DNA from: Paenibacillus pinisoli
GTDB lineage: Bacteria > Bacillota > Bacilli > Paenibacillales > Paenibacillaceae
Assembly: GCF_003605435.1 (NCBI RefSeq)
Contig: NZ_QXQB01000008.1
Coordinates: 1 to 64,000 of the forward strand
DNA length: 64,000 bases
Reading direction: 5' to 3'
Shown: one piece after another, positions 19,126 through 28,807 of the stretch
Position numbering within the stretch: position 1 is the first letter of the stretch
Layout of the letters: each line of letters starts with the position of its first letter
The notes under the pieces: model-generated
Told to the model about the DNA's origin: nothing
Databases searched by the model: none
Seen by the model: only the letters and a program-made list of their open reading frames with translations
Translations under genes and position numbers: made by a program

Positions 19126-20367
19126 ATGGGGTTCGATCTCGTGGCAAAGCAGGATTTCATCCCGGTAATCTTGGGCACGGATATTAACGCGTACGGGATG
19201 GCGCGTTCCTTCCATATGGAATACGGCGTAACGAGCCGCTGCATCGGCAAGGGCCGTCTGTTCATGACGAACCTCTCCGATATTACGACGATCAAAGTCG
19301 TCGAGAATCTGGATGAGCCGGATGTATTCGCAGATGCGCTGATTGCTTTCGCCAATGAGCTGAAGCAAGAGGCGGAGAAGCTTGTGCTGATCGCCAGCAG
19401 CGACAGCTATGCGGAGCTGGTCATTCGCAATCAAGACAAGCTGGCCCCTCATTATGAGCTGCCGTTCGTCGCGGAGAAGTGGATTGACGAGCTGCTGTAC
19501 AAGGACCGTTTTTATGCGCTGTGCGAGCAGTACGGCCTCGACTTCCCTGCTACGTATCTGGTGACGAAGGAGAACAAGGACCGGGTGGAGCTGCCATTCG
19601 GCTTCCCGGTTGCCTTGAAGCCAGCAGACAGCATTGCTTATCTGGAAGCATCCTTCGAAGGGAAGAAGAAAGCTTATATTATCAAGGACCAAGCTGAGCT
19701 TGAACGTACACTGCAAGCTGTTTATAGCTCCTCTTATACTGGAACGATGATTGTGCAGGACTTTATTCCAGGCGATGACTCCAATATGCGAGTGCTGAAC
19801 GCGTATTCCGACCAGAATGGCAAGGTTCGCCTGATGTGCCTTGGCAGGCCGCTGCTGGAGGATTGCACGCCGTCTCTGGTGGGCAACTACGTAGCTATCG
19901 TCAATGAGTACAACGAGGATATCTATAAGCAGTATCAGCAATTTCTGGAGGCTATCGGATATACGGGGCTCGCTAACTTCGATATGAAATATGATGCCAG
20001 GGACGGCAAGTACAAAATCTTCGAGATTAACTTGCGGCAAGGCCGAAGCAGCTTCTTCACGACAGGCAGCGGATATAATCTGGCGAAGTTCGTCGTAGAG
20101 AATCTGGTGTACGGCAAGCATGAGCCGACGGTCTATGCGAAGACGGAGCACCTGTGGCTCGGCGTGCCGAAGGAAGTGGCGCTGGCGTATACGGAGGACA
20201 AGGAAGCGGTTGCTTATATGAAACGGCTGATTAAGGAAAAGAAATACTGCATGACGCTTCAGTATGATGCCGATAAAGCGATTAAGCGCTGGTGGCATGT
20301 CCGCAAGTATTATAAAAGCTACGAAGATCGCTACAAGCAATTTTATGAGCAGAAAGGAAGTTTGTAA
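19126..20367 (+). CDS. ATP-grasp ligase, D-aspartate ligase-like
   Basis: 413 residues. N-terminal DFIPVILGTDINAYGMARSFH resembles enterococcal and lactobacillal D-aspartate ligases (Asl_fm), which attach D-Asp to the lysine of UDP-MurNAc-pentapeptide. The ATP-grasp core shows FPVALKPADS (ATP-binding lysine), a TGTMIVQDFIPGDD strand and metal-binding FEINLRQGRSS. It begins 3 bp after asnB and overlaps the next start by one base, so it is translationally coupled. GTG at 19141 is an alternative start (removes five residues). Substrate is inferred from the family and the neighbours only. Confidence 0.8.
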   Translation: MGFDLVAKQDFIPVILGTDINAYGMARSFHMEYGVTSRCIGKGRLFMTNLSDITTIKVVENLDEPDVFADALIAFANELKQEAEKLVLIASSDSYAELVIRNQDKLAPHYELPFVAEKWIDELLYKDRFYALCEQYGLDFPATYLVTKENKDRVELPFGFPVALKPADSIAYLEASFEGKKKAYIIKDQAELERTLQAVYSSSYTGTMIVQDFIPGDDSNMRVLNAYSDQNGKVRLMCLGRPLLEDCTPSLVGNYVAIVNEYNEDIYKQYQQFLEAIGYTGLANFDMKYDARDGKYKIFEINLRQGRSSFFTTGSGYNLAKFVVENLVYGKHEPTVYAKTEHLWLGVPKEVALAYTEDKEAVAYMKRLIKEKKYCMTLQYDADKAIKRWWHVRKYYKSYEDRYKQFYEQKGSL

Positions 20368-21368
20368 TGCCGATCGTAGACATCACGAATGAAGCTGAGC
20401 TGGCACGCTACGAGCGCTTCGTACGCACCTCTGCATTCGCGACAACCACGCAGGATACAGGCTGGTCCGAGGTCAAAAACAACTGGATTCCTCTGTACGT
20501 CTATCTGGAGGAAGCGGGAGAGATCATCGCCGCGATGTCGGTGCTGATGGTCAATGCAGTGGGCGAGCAGAAGCTGGCCTATTGCTGCAAAGGGCCTGTC
20601 TGCGATCCCAGAGACACAGCGCTTGTCGACCGTCTGATTCAGGAAGCCGAAGCTGCGGCTCGCGATCATCAGGCCTTCGTGCTGCGGATAGATCCGGAGA
20701 CGGCTTATGACGAAGAGCTGCACAAGCAATACGCGGAGCTTGGCTACGTGCTGCGCAACCGCAACGTATCCTCCAAGGATACGACGCAGCCGCGCTACAA
20801 CATGGTGCTTGATTTGAAGGGCAAGTCGGAGCAAGAGCTGCTGGAGGGTTTTCACTCCAAGACGCGCTACAATATCCGCCTGTCGGAACGCAAAGGCGTG
20901 ACGACCCGATACAGCACGGAGACTTCCGATCTGGAGCTGTTTCATCAGCTCTATGTCGTTATGAGCAATCGCCATGGCATCTCATACCGTCCTTATAACT
21001 ATTTTGCTAGAATGCTGGAAGCGTACAGGGATTATACCCGCATCTATCTGGCGGAGCATGAAGGCGATACGATCGCCGCGGCGGTCGCCATCAGCTATGG
21101 GGACAAAACCTGGTACATCTATGGTGCAAGCGCGAATGAAAAACGCAACCTGATGGCCCCTCATCTGCTGCAATGGGAGATGATCAAGTGGGCTGTGGAG
21201 CAAGGCAAGGACCGATATGATTTCGGCGGCGTATTCAAGCTCGACCAGTCAGATGGACTGTATCGATTCAAGGAGGGCTTCTGCCATCCGGACCGCTACT
21301 CGGAGTATATCGGGGAGATTGACCGTGTCTTGAACGAGGAAGCTTACAGGACGTTTATTAGCAAGTAG
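20367..21368 (+). CDS. FemAB/FemX-family aminoacyltransferase
   Basis: 333 residues with the two GNAT-like folds of the Fem family: FATTTQDTGWSEVKNNW near the N-terminus, LEGFHSKTRYNIRLSERKGV in the middle, and the characteristic YDFGGVFKL ... LYRFKEGFCH near the C-terminus. Fem enzymes transfer amino acids from aminoacyl-tRNA onto peptidoglycan precursors to build cross-bridges. AAAGGAAG precedes the ATG, which overlaps the previous stop (TAATG). With asnB and the ATP-grasp gene it looks like a cross-bridge or stem-peptide modification operon. Confidence 0.88.
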   Translation: MPIVDITNEAELARYERFVRTSAFATTTQDTGWSEVKNNWIPLYVYLEEAGEIIAAMSVLMVNAVGEQKLAYCCKGPVCDPRDTALVDRLIQEAEAAARDHQAFVLRIDPETAYDEELHKQYAELGYVLRNRNVSSKDTTQPRYNMVLDLKGKSEQELLEGFHSKTRYNIRLSERKGVTTRYSTETSDLELFHQLYVVMSNRHGISYRPYNYFARMLEAYRDYTRIYLAEHEGDTIAAAVAISYGDKTWYIYGASANEKRNLMAPHLLQWEMIKWAVEQGKDRYDFGGVFKLDQSDGLYRFKEGFCHPDRYSEYIGEIDRVLNEEAYRTFISK

Positions 21369-21413
21369 CACGATTTCAAAATATTATAGACAGAAGCATG
21401 GAGGTACAGACGA

Positions 21414-22499
21414 TTGAAGAGGCTTTTATTGATTGCTATGACGGCAGGATTGGTCATACTGGTTGTTCTGATTGGAAAGAGCGGATTCCAATGGGAGAAC
21501 GATGGTATAAGCAAGCCAGTCACGAATGACGGCAAGCAAGCGGAGAGCACTCCGGAAGTTGTCGAGAAGGCCAAGCAGGGGGTCATTACGATTGTGCATA
21601 CCGACAGCGCTACAACGCTGCCGATCAAAGGCACGGAATTTACAATCGTGAACGGCACGACGGATGCCGTCATCGAGAAGGTGACGACTGGGGCTGATGG
21701 AAGAGCCGTATCATCCAAGCTGGATTACGGCACGAATTATTTGATTAAGCAAAGCAAGATCATGACGCCGTTTGAGCTGGATAATCAGGCAGTAGGCGGC
21801 GCTGTCAATCAGGGCAACCGGGAAGTCGCCTTCTCCAGCACCATTCCGGCTTATGTGAAGGGCTATGAGTGGACGGAGACGGGAGAGCTTGATGTATCGG
21901 AGATCTACATCGACGTACCGCTGGTGATGCAGAAGCCTGAGCTGCCGAATGGCTGCGAGATTACATCGCTGACCAGCGTACTGAACGGCATGGGCTATGA
22001 GCTGACCAAAGAGGTAATGGCGGATGAATATTTGCCGAAGGAGCCGTTCTATCGCAAGGACGGCAAGCTGTACGGAGCGAATCCGTACAAGGCATATGCG
22101 GGCAATCCGCGTGATCAGATCGCATGGTTCTCCTACGCACCGCCAATTATCGATGCGGCTAACAAAGTGTTCGCCGAATTCGGAGGCGATCACACGCCTG
22201 TCGATATAAGCGGAAGCACGCGGGAAGAAATCTATGCCGAGCTTGACCGCGGCAATCCGGTTGTCATCTGGGTGACGCTTGATCTGTCGCCGCCGAAGAT
22301 TACTTCGTCCTGGTATTTCAACGATACGGGCGAGCTGTTCAAAGCGCCGGTCAATCTGCATTGCGTCGTGTTGAACGGCTATGGCCCGGGCAACCGCGTG
22401 CATGTGATGAATCCGCTGGAAGGTCAAGTGACTTATGATGCGGACGAGTTTTTTGCTTCCTATGATGCATTGGGCACTCACGCCTTGGTTATTCATTAA
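21414..22499 (+). CDS. Secreted C39-like cysteine peptidase with SpaA-type domain
   Basis: 361 residues. An N-terminal membrane anchor (residues 3-22), a linker, a prealbumin-like SpaA/Cna-B domain at ~55-140 (GVITIVHTDSATTLPIKGTE), then a C39_2-type papain-like domain with catalytic Cys in NGCEITSLTSVL, the His in LHCVVLNGYG and a following Asn in VHVMNPLEG. Likely acts outside the cell, perhaps on peptides of the wall. TTG start with GGAGGT upstream. Fourth gene of the cluster, 45 bp after the FemAB gene. Confidence 0.82.
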   Translation: MKRLLLIAMTAGLVILVVLIGKSGFQWENDGISKPVTNDGKQAESTPEVVEKAKQGVITIVHTDSATTLPIKGTEFTIVNGTTDAVIEKVTTGADGRAVSSKLDYGTNYLIKQSKIMTPFELDNQAVGGAVNQGNREVAFSSTIPAYVKGYEWTETGELDVSEIYIDVPLVMQKPELPNGCEITSLTSVLNGMGYELTKEVMADEYLPKEPFYRKDGKLYGANPYKAYAGNPRDQIAWFSYAPPIIDAANKVFAEFGGDHTPVDISGSTREEIYAELDRGNPVVIWVTLDLSPPKITSSWYFNDTGELFKAPVNLHCVVLNGYGPGNRVHVMNPLEGQVTYDADEFFASYDALGTHALVIH

Positions 22500-22530
22500 T
22501 ACCGCTATTATTCAGAGATTATAAGACAAA

Positions 22531-22597
22531 TCGGAACACCTTCAAGAGATTGCCGCCATGTCGCAAGATATGGAGGACCGCTTGGAGGTGTTTTTGC
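22531..22597. repeat. Palindromic repeat acting as terminator, copy A
   Basis: Arms aacaccttcaag and cttggaggtgtt (12 bp with one G-U) around a 34-nt loop, then TTTTT. Read on the minus strand, it matches the element at 32331-32398, with an identical 17-nt left arm (gcaaaaacacctccaag) and identical right arm (cttgaaggtgtt). Both copies lie between convergent genes. Confidence 0.75.
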
Positions 22598-22599
22598 AT

Positions 22600-23481
22600 T
22601 CAAGGGTGAGTTGTCCGCTTCCACTGCGCTGCGAGAATACCGGCAATAATCAATCCCACTCCGAGCCATTGCAGCCCTGATACGTTCTCGTCCAGCACCG
22701 TCCATGCCATAAAGACCGAAACCGGCAGCTGGGATGATCCGAGCACGGTCGTCAATCCTGTGCTGAGCGGCGGCGTGCCGAACATAAGGCAGAGCGTCGG
22801 CACGAGCATGCCCAGAATGCCAAGCAAAGCGGCCAGCGGCCAGAACCCGTTCCAATCGGCCCCTTGGAGAAGATCCACAGGCGGATAGAGGAGCACAATC
22901 ACGGCCAGTCCGCCTGTCGCCATAATGGGCCCGCGCAGCCAGGGGCTAACTTCGGTTGCAGCTCTACCGCTTGTATATAACGTGCCTGCGTAGGAGAATG
23001 CCGCACCGAGGCCTAGCAATATTCCCATAGGCGGAAGCTGAAGCAGCTGCCCGTGGAAGACATCGGCGGCGAACAAGGCCCCAATAATCGAGATCATAAT
23101 GGCAACAAGCATCTTGCCGTCAGGCGCGACGCGGCGGAAGATCCACTCGTACAATACGCCTATCCATACAAATTGAAACAGCAGAACGACAGCGATGGAA
23201 GCCGGCACAAGCCCAATGGCCGCATTGAAAAAGGCGCTGGTCATCCCCATGAACGTACCGACCGCCAGCAGCTTCAATATCGCCTGAGACGACGGCTTAT
23301 GCCACTGCCTGCATTTCCATATAGCCGTTCCCCAGAGCAGCATGGTCCCGACGATGAATTGCACGCCATTGATCTGGCCCACATTCATGCCGCCCGCTAA
23401 TCCTGTCTTCGTCAAGGTTGCCAGCAGTCCGTAACAGACGGACGCAATGACGACCAGCGCTACCGCGTAATTCGGAGCCAC
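22600..23481 (-). CDS. EamA-family (DMT) transporter
   Basis: 293 residues with ten predicted membrane helices in two five-helix EamA halves (first half up to ~145; second from YAGTLYTSG on, ending IIAGILAAQWKR). Likely exports or imports a small metabolite; the substrate cannot be read from sequence. GTG start with AGGAGGG 6 nt upstream. A terminator at 23503-23546 separates it from the upstream oxidoreductase gene. Confidence 0.9.
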   Translation of the reverse strand: MAPNYAVALVVIASVCYGLLATLTKTGLAGGMNVGQINGVQFIVGTMLLWGTAIWKCRQWHKPSSQAILKLLAVGTFMGMTSAFFNAAIGLVPASIAVVLLFQFVWIGVLYEWIFRRVAPDGKMLVAIMISIIGALFAADVFHGQLLQLPPMGILLGLGAAFSYAGTLYTSGRAATEVSPWLRGPIMATGGLAVIVLLYPPVDLLQGADWNGFWPLAALLGILGMLVPTLCLMFGTPPLSTGLTTVLGSSQLPVSVFMAWTVLDENVSGLQWLGVGLIIAGILAAQWKRTTHP

Positions 23482-23502
23482 CGATTTCCCTCCTATCTAA
23501 CG

Positions 23503-23546
23503 CAAAAGGCAGGGCTTCCGCTGCAAACGAACGAGGCCCTGCCTTC
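23503..23546 (-). terminator. Terminator after the oxidoreductase gene
   Basis: On the minus strand: stem aaggcagggc/gccctgcctt then ttgcg. It closes the sugar-utilisation operon before the EamA gene. Confidence 0.75.
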
Positions 23547-23562
23547 CAGTTCAAAGCTATGT

Positions 23563-24666
23563 TTAACCGTCCAGCCCGTTCCTCGGCAAGTCGGCCGACA
23601 GCGCGGCAGGCTGCTTGCAGCTGCTTGCGACGGCATAATGAACGCCTTGCTCCGAGGACAGATGGAAGCCGTGCATCAGTTCAAGCACATGGTAGGCCAT
23701 CTCGCCGCTTGCGCGATGCTCTCTCCCGTTTCTGATCGCGTAGGCCATATCCATGAGGCCGAGTCCGCGGCTGTTCTGCGTGAAGCCGTGCGTTAGAGGC
23801 ATTGCCATAAACTCGGATTGGTTGTGGCGTTTCACATATACCGGTCCGTCAAACGTGTTCGGATCGGGAACGACCAAGGTGCCTTTCGATCCGTAGATTT
23901 CCAAATGCGGCAGCTTGGACCCCCACACATCAACGCTCGTAATAATTGTGCCTACCGCACCGTTCTCGAAGTCGAGCGTGCCTGCGATATGAGTCGGCAC
24001 CTCGACCGGGATTTTTTTGCCGTAATCGATATCGTTCGTAATCGTCCGTTCCGGATACGTCATCTGTGCCGATCCCGATACGCGGCGAACCGGTCCGATC
24101 AAGTTGATCAGCGCTGTCAAATAATAAGGTCCCATGTCGAACATCGGTCCTGCGCCGACTTCATACAGAAATCCCGGATTCGGATGCCAGCTCTCCGGCC
24201 CCGAACCCATCATGAACGCGGTTGCGGCGATCGGCTTGCCGATCCAGCCGTCATCGATCAGCTTGCGGCACGTCTGGATGCCGCCGCCAAGAAAGGTGTC
24301 CGGCGCGGAGCCGACAAGCAGGTTCTTCTCCTTGGCAAGCGCCAGAATGCGCTCTCCGTCTTCCATCGTGACCGCAAGCGGCTTCTCTCCGTACGTATGC
24401 TTGCCCGCTTGGAGCGCCCGCATATGAATCTCCGCATGAGCATGGGGAATCGTCAGGTTCACAACGATCTCGATATCGGGGTCGGCCAGCAGCTCGTCGA
24501 CCGTACACGCCTTTGGCACGCCGAATTGCTCTGCCTGCTCTTTCGCTTTCGCCAGATCAAGATCCGCACAAGCCGCAATCTCGATAATGTCGAACTTGCT
24601 CCCTGCTTCAAAATAAATCGAGCTGATGTTGCCGCAGCCAATGATGCCAACCTTCACCTTTTTCAT
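23563..24666 (-). CDS. Gfo/Idh/MocA-family oxidoreductase
   Basis: 367 residues. N-terminal Rossmann fold with VGIIGCGNISSIY (NAD(P)-binding) and the signature EKPLAV at ~94-99 with the catalytic lysine; the C-terminal domain has the alpha/beta substrate fold. Such enzymes oxidise or reduce sugars, inositols and their glycosides. ATG with AGGAGGAGAG upstream. It lies 20 bp downstream of a sugar isomerase/epimerase gene, a pairing often seen in keto-sugar or inositol catabolism; the actual substrate is unknown. Confidence 0.9.
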   Translation of the reverse strand: MKKVKVGIIGCGNISSIYFEAGSKFDIIEIAACADLDLAKAKEQAEQFGVPKACTVDELLADPDIEIVVNLTIPHAHAEIHMRALQAGKHTYGEKPLAVTMEDGERILALAKEKNLLVGSAPDTFLGGGIQTCRKLIDDGWIGKPIAATAFMMGSGPESWHPNPGFLYEVGAGPMFDMGPYYLTALINLIGPVRRVSGSAQMTYPERTITNDIDYGKKIPVEVPTHIAGTLDFENGAVGTIITSVDVWGSKLPHLEIYGSKGTLVVPDPNTFDGPVYVKRHNQSEFMAMPLTHGFTQNSRGLGLMDMAYAIRNGREHRASGEMAYHVLELMHGFHLSSEQGVHYAVASSCKQPAALSADLPRNGLDG

Positions 24667-24686
24667 GTTTCTCTCCTCCTGGCCGA

Positions 24687-25517
24687 TTAAACTTCAAACA
24701 GCTTCGAAATGTTACGGTAACTGATTTCTACGCTCTCCAGCTGGTTGCGGGAAGTAAGGTCCTGCTCGACAAATATATATTTCGCCGCTCCGATCTCGCG
24801 CAGGGTGCTGATGATTCCCGCGATATCAAGCGATCCTTCGCCCACTTCCGAGAAGTGATCGACCGACTTCAGCTCCAGGAACCGCTCGAACGTAATGTCG
24901 GCGTCATCGCCCGTCACTTCCAGCAGATTTTTCGGAGCTACCGCCGCCGGCAAGTCCTTCTGATGAACGAGATCGCAGCGGTCGCCCAGCTTCTTCAGAT
25001 AAGCGATCGGATCGACGCCGCCCCTTACAGCCCAATACGTGTCCAGCTCAACTTTGACCAGATCCTTGTCCGTATTGTTCAGAATGATGTCCATGACATA
25101 TTCGCCGTCGAACTTCTGGAACTCTTGGAAGTGGTTATGATAGTAGAAGTCCAACCCGCCTTTTTTATAAGCCTCGCCGTGACGGTTCAGCAGCTCGCAG
25201 CATTCGAGCACTTCTTGTTTATTCTTGAAGAAAGCAATGCCGAGCGCGATAGACGTGCTGCCAAGCTCTTTATTGTACGCAATGATTTCCTCATACCGGT
25301 CAAGGGGCTGAATATGGCTCGATACAACTCTCATGCCCAGCGCATCCAACCGTTTGCGAAGCTCTGTCGCATTCGGCTCCAGGCCGGCATCCGCATTATG
25401 AATGGCAATCTCCAAATTGCGATAGCCGATAGCGGCCAGCTTCTCCAGCGTTCCCCAGTAATCCTTCTTCAGCTCGTCCCTTACCGAATATAATTGCAGT
25501 CCAAATTGCAGGCTCAT
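24687..25517 (-). CDS. Sugar phosphate isomerase/epimerase (xylose isomerase-like barrel)
   Basis: 276 residues of the AP-endonuclease-2/TIM-barrel family. It opens with LQFGLQLYSVRDEL and shows conserved metal-binding positions: Glu in NLEIAIHN, the HNH in YYHNHFQEF, and Glu in VKVELDTYW, followed by DLVHQKDLP and the final glutamate near IFVEQDL. Member of the ABC-transporter operon, between the solute-binding-protein and oxidoreductase genes. Confidence 0.88.
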   Translation of the reverse strand: MSLQFGLQLYSVRDELKKDYWGTLEKLAAIGYRNLEIAIHNADAGLEPNATELRKRLDALGMRVVSSHIQPLDRYEEIIAYNKELGSTSIALGIAFFKNKQEVLECCELLNRHGEAYKKGGLDFYYHNHFQEFQKFDGEYVMDIILNNTDKDLVKVELDTYWAVRGGVDPIAYLKKLGDRCDLVHQKDLPAAVAPKNLLEVTGDDADITFERFLELKSVDHFSEVGEGSLDIAGIISTLREIGAAKYIFVEQDLTSRNQLESVEISYRNISKLFEV

Positions 25518-25553
25518 GACAATTCCTCCTAATAAAATGGTATAAGTTTCGAT

Positions 25554-26846
25554 TTACTTTCTGGATTTCATCTTGTCCCAAGCGGATTGGAATTCACTTA
25601 GCATCGCCGCAGCGTCTATTTTGCCGGAAACGTACTTTTGCATCGACGCGCCGAATTCAGGAGCCGCCCCGTTCGGGTATTTGGACCAGTGCCAGCCCAG
25701 AACTTTGCCTTGCTCGATATATTCCAGCACTCCCGCACCGATATCGCCGAGATCCGCCGGTTCCGCCTTAATATTCGTGAAGGCAGGAATAAACTTAAAT
25801 TCCTTGGTCAAATATGTTTGTCCCGTTTCTGAGGAGACCAGCCAGTTCAGGAATTCCTTCGCTTCCTCTTTGACCGGTGAATCCTTGTAGATCACCCAGT
25901 TGTTGGCCGGGCCCACGAACAGCCTGTCGTTCAAGTCGCCGTCCTCGTTGATCGGCATCGGCAGGATGCCGACATTCATCTCTGGGTTCAGCTTATCGAT
26001 AACGGGCTGAAGCCAGTTGCCGCCTTGATTCATCGCTGCTTTGCCGGTGGCGAACAAGGTGGATTGCGTGTTGTAATCCGTCGTCAGGGCGTTTTTGTTG
26101 CCGTATTTGATGACGACATCGAACATCTTCGTCCAATCCTGGAAGATGGCGTTGCCAGCGATCGACGCTGTACCGTCATTCAGCCCTTGGATGAAAGCAT
26201 TCGGATCCGGCTGCTTCGCAAACGCGTTGTTCAAATTGTGAAAGCCAAGGCCGAACCATGTATCGAAATGGTTGACGAACGGCTCTATGCCTGCCGCCTG
26301 AAGCTTCTGTGCAGCCGCTTCAAGCTCTGACAGCGTCTTGGGCAGCTCGGTAATGCCCGCTTGGGCGAACAAATCTTTGTTGTACAGGAAGCCTAGTCCC
26401 TCAAGACCGACCGGCATGCCGTACACCTTGCCATCCCGCAGCGTCGGTTCTTTGGCAATATCGACTTCGTGCTCGATCCAAGGCTGATCCGACAGATCCT
26501 CCAGATATTCAAGCCATGCGTCCATCTGATTGTAGCCCTCGTTCGCGAATATATCCGGCATTTCGCCCGAAGCGAAGCGGGCTTTCAATTGCGTGTTGTA
26601 ATCGTCTCCGCCTAAGAGGGTATCGATTTGAAGCTTGACGCCGGGATGCTCCTTCTCATACTCTTCCTTCAGCTTGTTGAACTGCTCGGCGATCTCGACC
26701 TTGAAGTTCATGATCTTGATCGTCACTTCTTTGCCTGCCGGCTGCTTGTTGCTGCTTGTGCCCGTTCCGGGCTCTTTGCCGCCGCAGCCGGCCAGCAAGG
26801 AGCCTGTCAGCATGATCGCGCTTATAACCGTTAACCATTTTCTCAT
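25554..26846 (-). CDS. Sugar ABC transporter solute-binding lipoprotein
   Basis: 430 residues, family 1 extracellular solute-binding protein. Signal peptide ends in the lipobox LLAGC. Shows the family pattern IFANEGYNQMDAWLEYLEDLSD and NQGGNWLQPVIDKLN. The start at 26846 has GGGAGGC upstream; 24 extra upstream codons are read only in the longer frame. The gene lies downstream of the two permease genes, separated by 126 bp. No ATPase gene is nearby, so an MsmX-type shared ATPase encoded elsewhere probably drives the system. Confidence 0.92.
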   Translation of the reverse strand: MRKWLTVISAIMLTGSLLAGCGGKEPGTGTSSNKQPAGKEVTIKIMNFKVEIAEQFNKLKEEYEKEHPGVKLQIDTLLGGDDYNTQLKARFASGEMPDIFANEGYNQMDAWLEYLEDLSDQPWIEHEVDIAKEPTLRDGKVYGMPVGLEGLGFLYNKDLFAQAGITELPKTLSELEAAAQKLQAAGIEPFVNHFDTWFGLGFHNLNNAFAKQPDPNAFIQGLNDGTASIAGNAIFQDWTKMFDVVIKYGNKNALTTDYNTQSTLFATGKAAMNQGGNWLQPVIDKLNPEMNVGILPMPINEDGDLNDRLFVGPANNWVIYKDSPVKEEAKEFLNWLVSSETGQTYLTKEFKFIPAFTNIKAEPADLGDIGAGVLEYIEQGKVLGWHWSKYPNGAAPEFGASMQKYVSGKIDAAAMLSEFQSAWDKMKSRK

Positions 26847-26972
26847 CCTGTCTGCCTCCCCTTTATCGTTGATTTGGTTACAAGCCCATTGTAGTTCAGC
26901 GGTCCATGGCTTCAACACTCATCGCATTGACTGTTTAGGTGGACAAATTTGCTCTGCCTGGCTTAGTTCCTG

Positions 26973-27806
26973 TTATCCCTTCACGGCTCCGGCGGTAATG
27001 CCTTGAATGACATGCTTCTGCAATACAAGGAAAAAAGTCAAAATCGGTACGATTCCCATAACCAGCGCCGCAAGCGCCAAGTCCCACTGCTTCAGGTATT
27101 GTCCGAATAACGTATTGGTCGCGAGCTGAATCGTTTGCAGCTCCGGCTTTTGCAGAACAAGCAGCGGGAGCAGGAAGTCGTTCCACATCCATAAGCTTTG
27201 CAGCACAATCACGGTAATCGTCATCGGCTTCAGCAGCGGGAACACAATACGCCAGAAGATGCCATACGGGTTGCATCCGTCCATGACGGCCGCTTCTTCC
27301 ACCTCAAGCGGAATCGACTTCATGAAGCCGTGATACAGGAAGATCGAGAACGAAACGCCCAGTCCGGTATAACAAAAAATAATGCCTGGAATGCTGTTTA
27401 AGAATTGAAGCCAGTTGCCGACTTGTACAAGCGGAATCATGATGGCCTGGAACGGAACGACCATCGCCGCTACAAACAAGGAGAACAATACCCGGTTTAT
27501 TCGGGACGGATGCCTCAGCAAGCGGTATGCGGCCATCGACGCTGCGACGACCATGCACAGAGCGCTGAACAGTGTGATGAGCAGCGAGTTGAGAAAGGCG
27601 CGCGGGAAGTTAAGCACTTCCCATGCTCTTGCGTAGTTGTCCCAGCTCAGGCTCTTCGGCAAGCCGGATGTATCCACTAGCAGCTCGGCGAAGCCTTTGA
27701 ACGAATTCGTCAGCACGAAGTAAAAGGGAGCAAGGAACAGCAGTCCCACCAGAATGACGACGACTTCGACCGATAGCCATTTCATGCCGTATGATTGTTT
27801 TTTCAT
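26973..27806 (-). CDS. Sugar ABC transporter permease, MalG-type
   Basis: 277 residues with six membrane helices and the EAA loop EEAAVMDGCNPYGIFWRIV near residue 185, where the ATPase docks. It overlaps the start of the MalF-type gene (27806) by one base, so the two permeases are coupled. Carbohydrate-uptake CUT1 family. Confidence 0.93.
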   Translation of the reverse strand: MKKQSYGMKWLSVEVVVILVGLLFLAPFYFVLTNSFKGFAELLVDTSGLPKSLSWDNYARAWEVLNFPRAFLNSLLITLFSALCMVVAASMAAYRLLRHPSRINRVLFSLFVAAMVVPFQAIMIPLVQVGNWLQFLNSIPGIIFCYTGLGVSFSIFLYHGFMKSIPLEVEEAAVMDGCNPYGIFWRIVFPLLKPMTITVIVLQSLWMWNDFLLPLLVLQKPELQTIQLATNTLFGQYLKQWDLALAALVMGIVPILTFFLVLQKHVIQGITAGAVKG

Positions 27807-28687
27807 TACATCTCCACCTCCTTCTTCTTCGTAATCGAGACTTGGATCATCGTAATAATGGTGACGATAACGAAGAAGATCACCGCTTTTGCCGTGCCGA
27901 GGCCATATCGGTTGCTCTTAAACGCCTCGAAGTAAATATTCATGGCCACCGATTCGGTCGACTTATACGGTCCGCCCTGAGTAAGCGAGAAATTCAGATC
28001 GAATGATTTGAACGCCCAGGAAATGCTCAGGAACAAACAGATCGTCACCGCCGGCATGATGAGAGGAAGCACAATATGACGCAGAACTTGCAGTCCCGAC
28101 GCGCCGTCAATTGCGGCTGCCTCCATCAGATCGCTCGGCACGTTCGTGAGTCCGGCGATATAGATGACCATCAGATAACCGGCGCCTTGCCATACGCTGA
28201 CAATAACGAGTCCCCAGAAGGCTGTATTCTCCGTTCCGAGCCAGAACAAATTGAAAAATCCGATGTCGGTTGCTTGTCCGATCGCAGAGAAGCTTCGGGT
28301 GAAAATAAACTGCCAGATGAAACCTAACAGCAAGCCGCCAAGCACGTTCGGCATAAAAAAGATCGTGCGCAGCACATTACGCGATTTCAGCGGCTTCGAC
28401 AATACATATGCAATAAGAAATCCGATAACATTGCTAAGAAGCACGACGGTTACGGTAAAGCGGGCTGTGAACCAGAGAGAACGGCCAAAGTCGGGGTCGT
28501 CCGTCAATATCGTCTTATAATTTTGCAGGCCGACCCCATTAATTTGGCTGGATACGCCGTTCCAATCGGAGAACGAATAATAGATTCCGAGCAGAAACGG
28601 AAGCATCATGATGATGGCGTATACCAACAGGGCAGGACCTAAGAACACCGATTGCTGCATCGGCTGAGAGGTCAACCATCTTTTCAT
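27806..28687 (-). CDS. Sugar ABC transporter permease, MalF-type
   Basis: 293 residues, six membrane helices, EAA loop MEAAAIDGASGLQVLRHIV near residue 190. First gene of the minus-strand operon; ATG with GGAGGAAC upstream. It is divergent from the sensor-kinase gene, with a perfect cre site between them. Confidence 0.93.
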   Translation of the reverse strand: MKRWLTSQPMQQSVFLGPALLVYAIIMMLPFLLGIYYSFSDWNGVSSQINGVGLQNYKTILTDDPDFGRSLWFTARFTVTVVLLSNVIGFLIAYVLSKPLKSRNVLRTIFFMPNVLGGLLLGFIWQFIFTRSFSAIGQATDIGFFNLFWLGTENTAFWGLVIVSVWQGAGYLMVIYIAGLTNVPSDLMEAAAIDGASGLQVLRHIVLPLIMPAVTICLFLSISWAFKSFDLNFSLTQGGPYKSTESVAMNIYFEAFKSNRYGLGTAKAVIFFVIVTIITMIQVSITKKKEVEM

Positions 28688-28807
28688 AACTAGTTCCTCC
28701 TATCTAGGATGTGTGAAGTACCTTCATTGTATAGAGGGCATGAAGCGATTCCCACTGCCTAATTTGAGAACATAGGTGGACGATTTTGACCCTGCGGTGT
28801 TAGAATA

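Noticed and set aside
17788-20340. An 850-codon open frame on the minus strand across two plus-strand genes
   Set aside because: It is the mirror of asnB and the ATP-grasp gene, both of which show strong family motifs, ribosome binding sites and proper starts. The minus frame encodes no recognisable motif; its length comes from GC-rich codon use.
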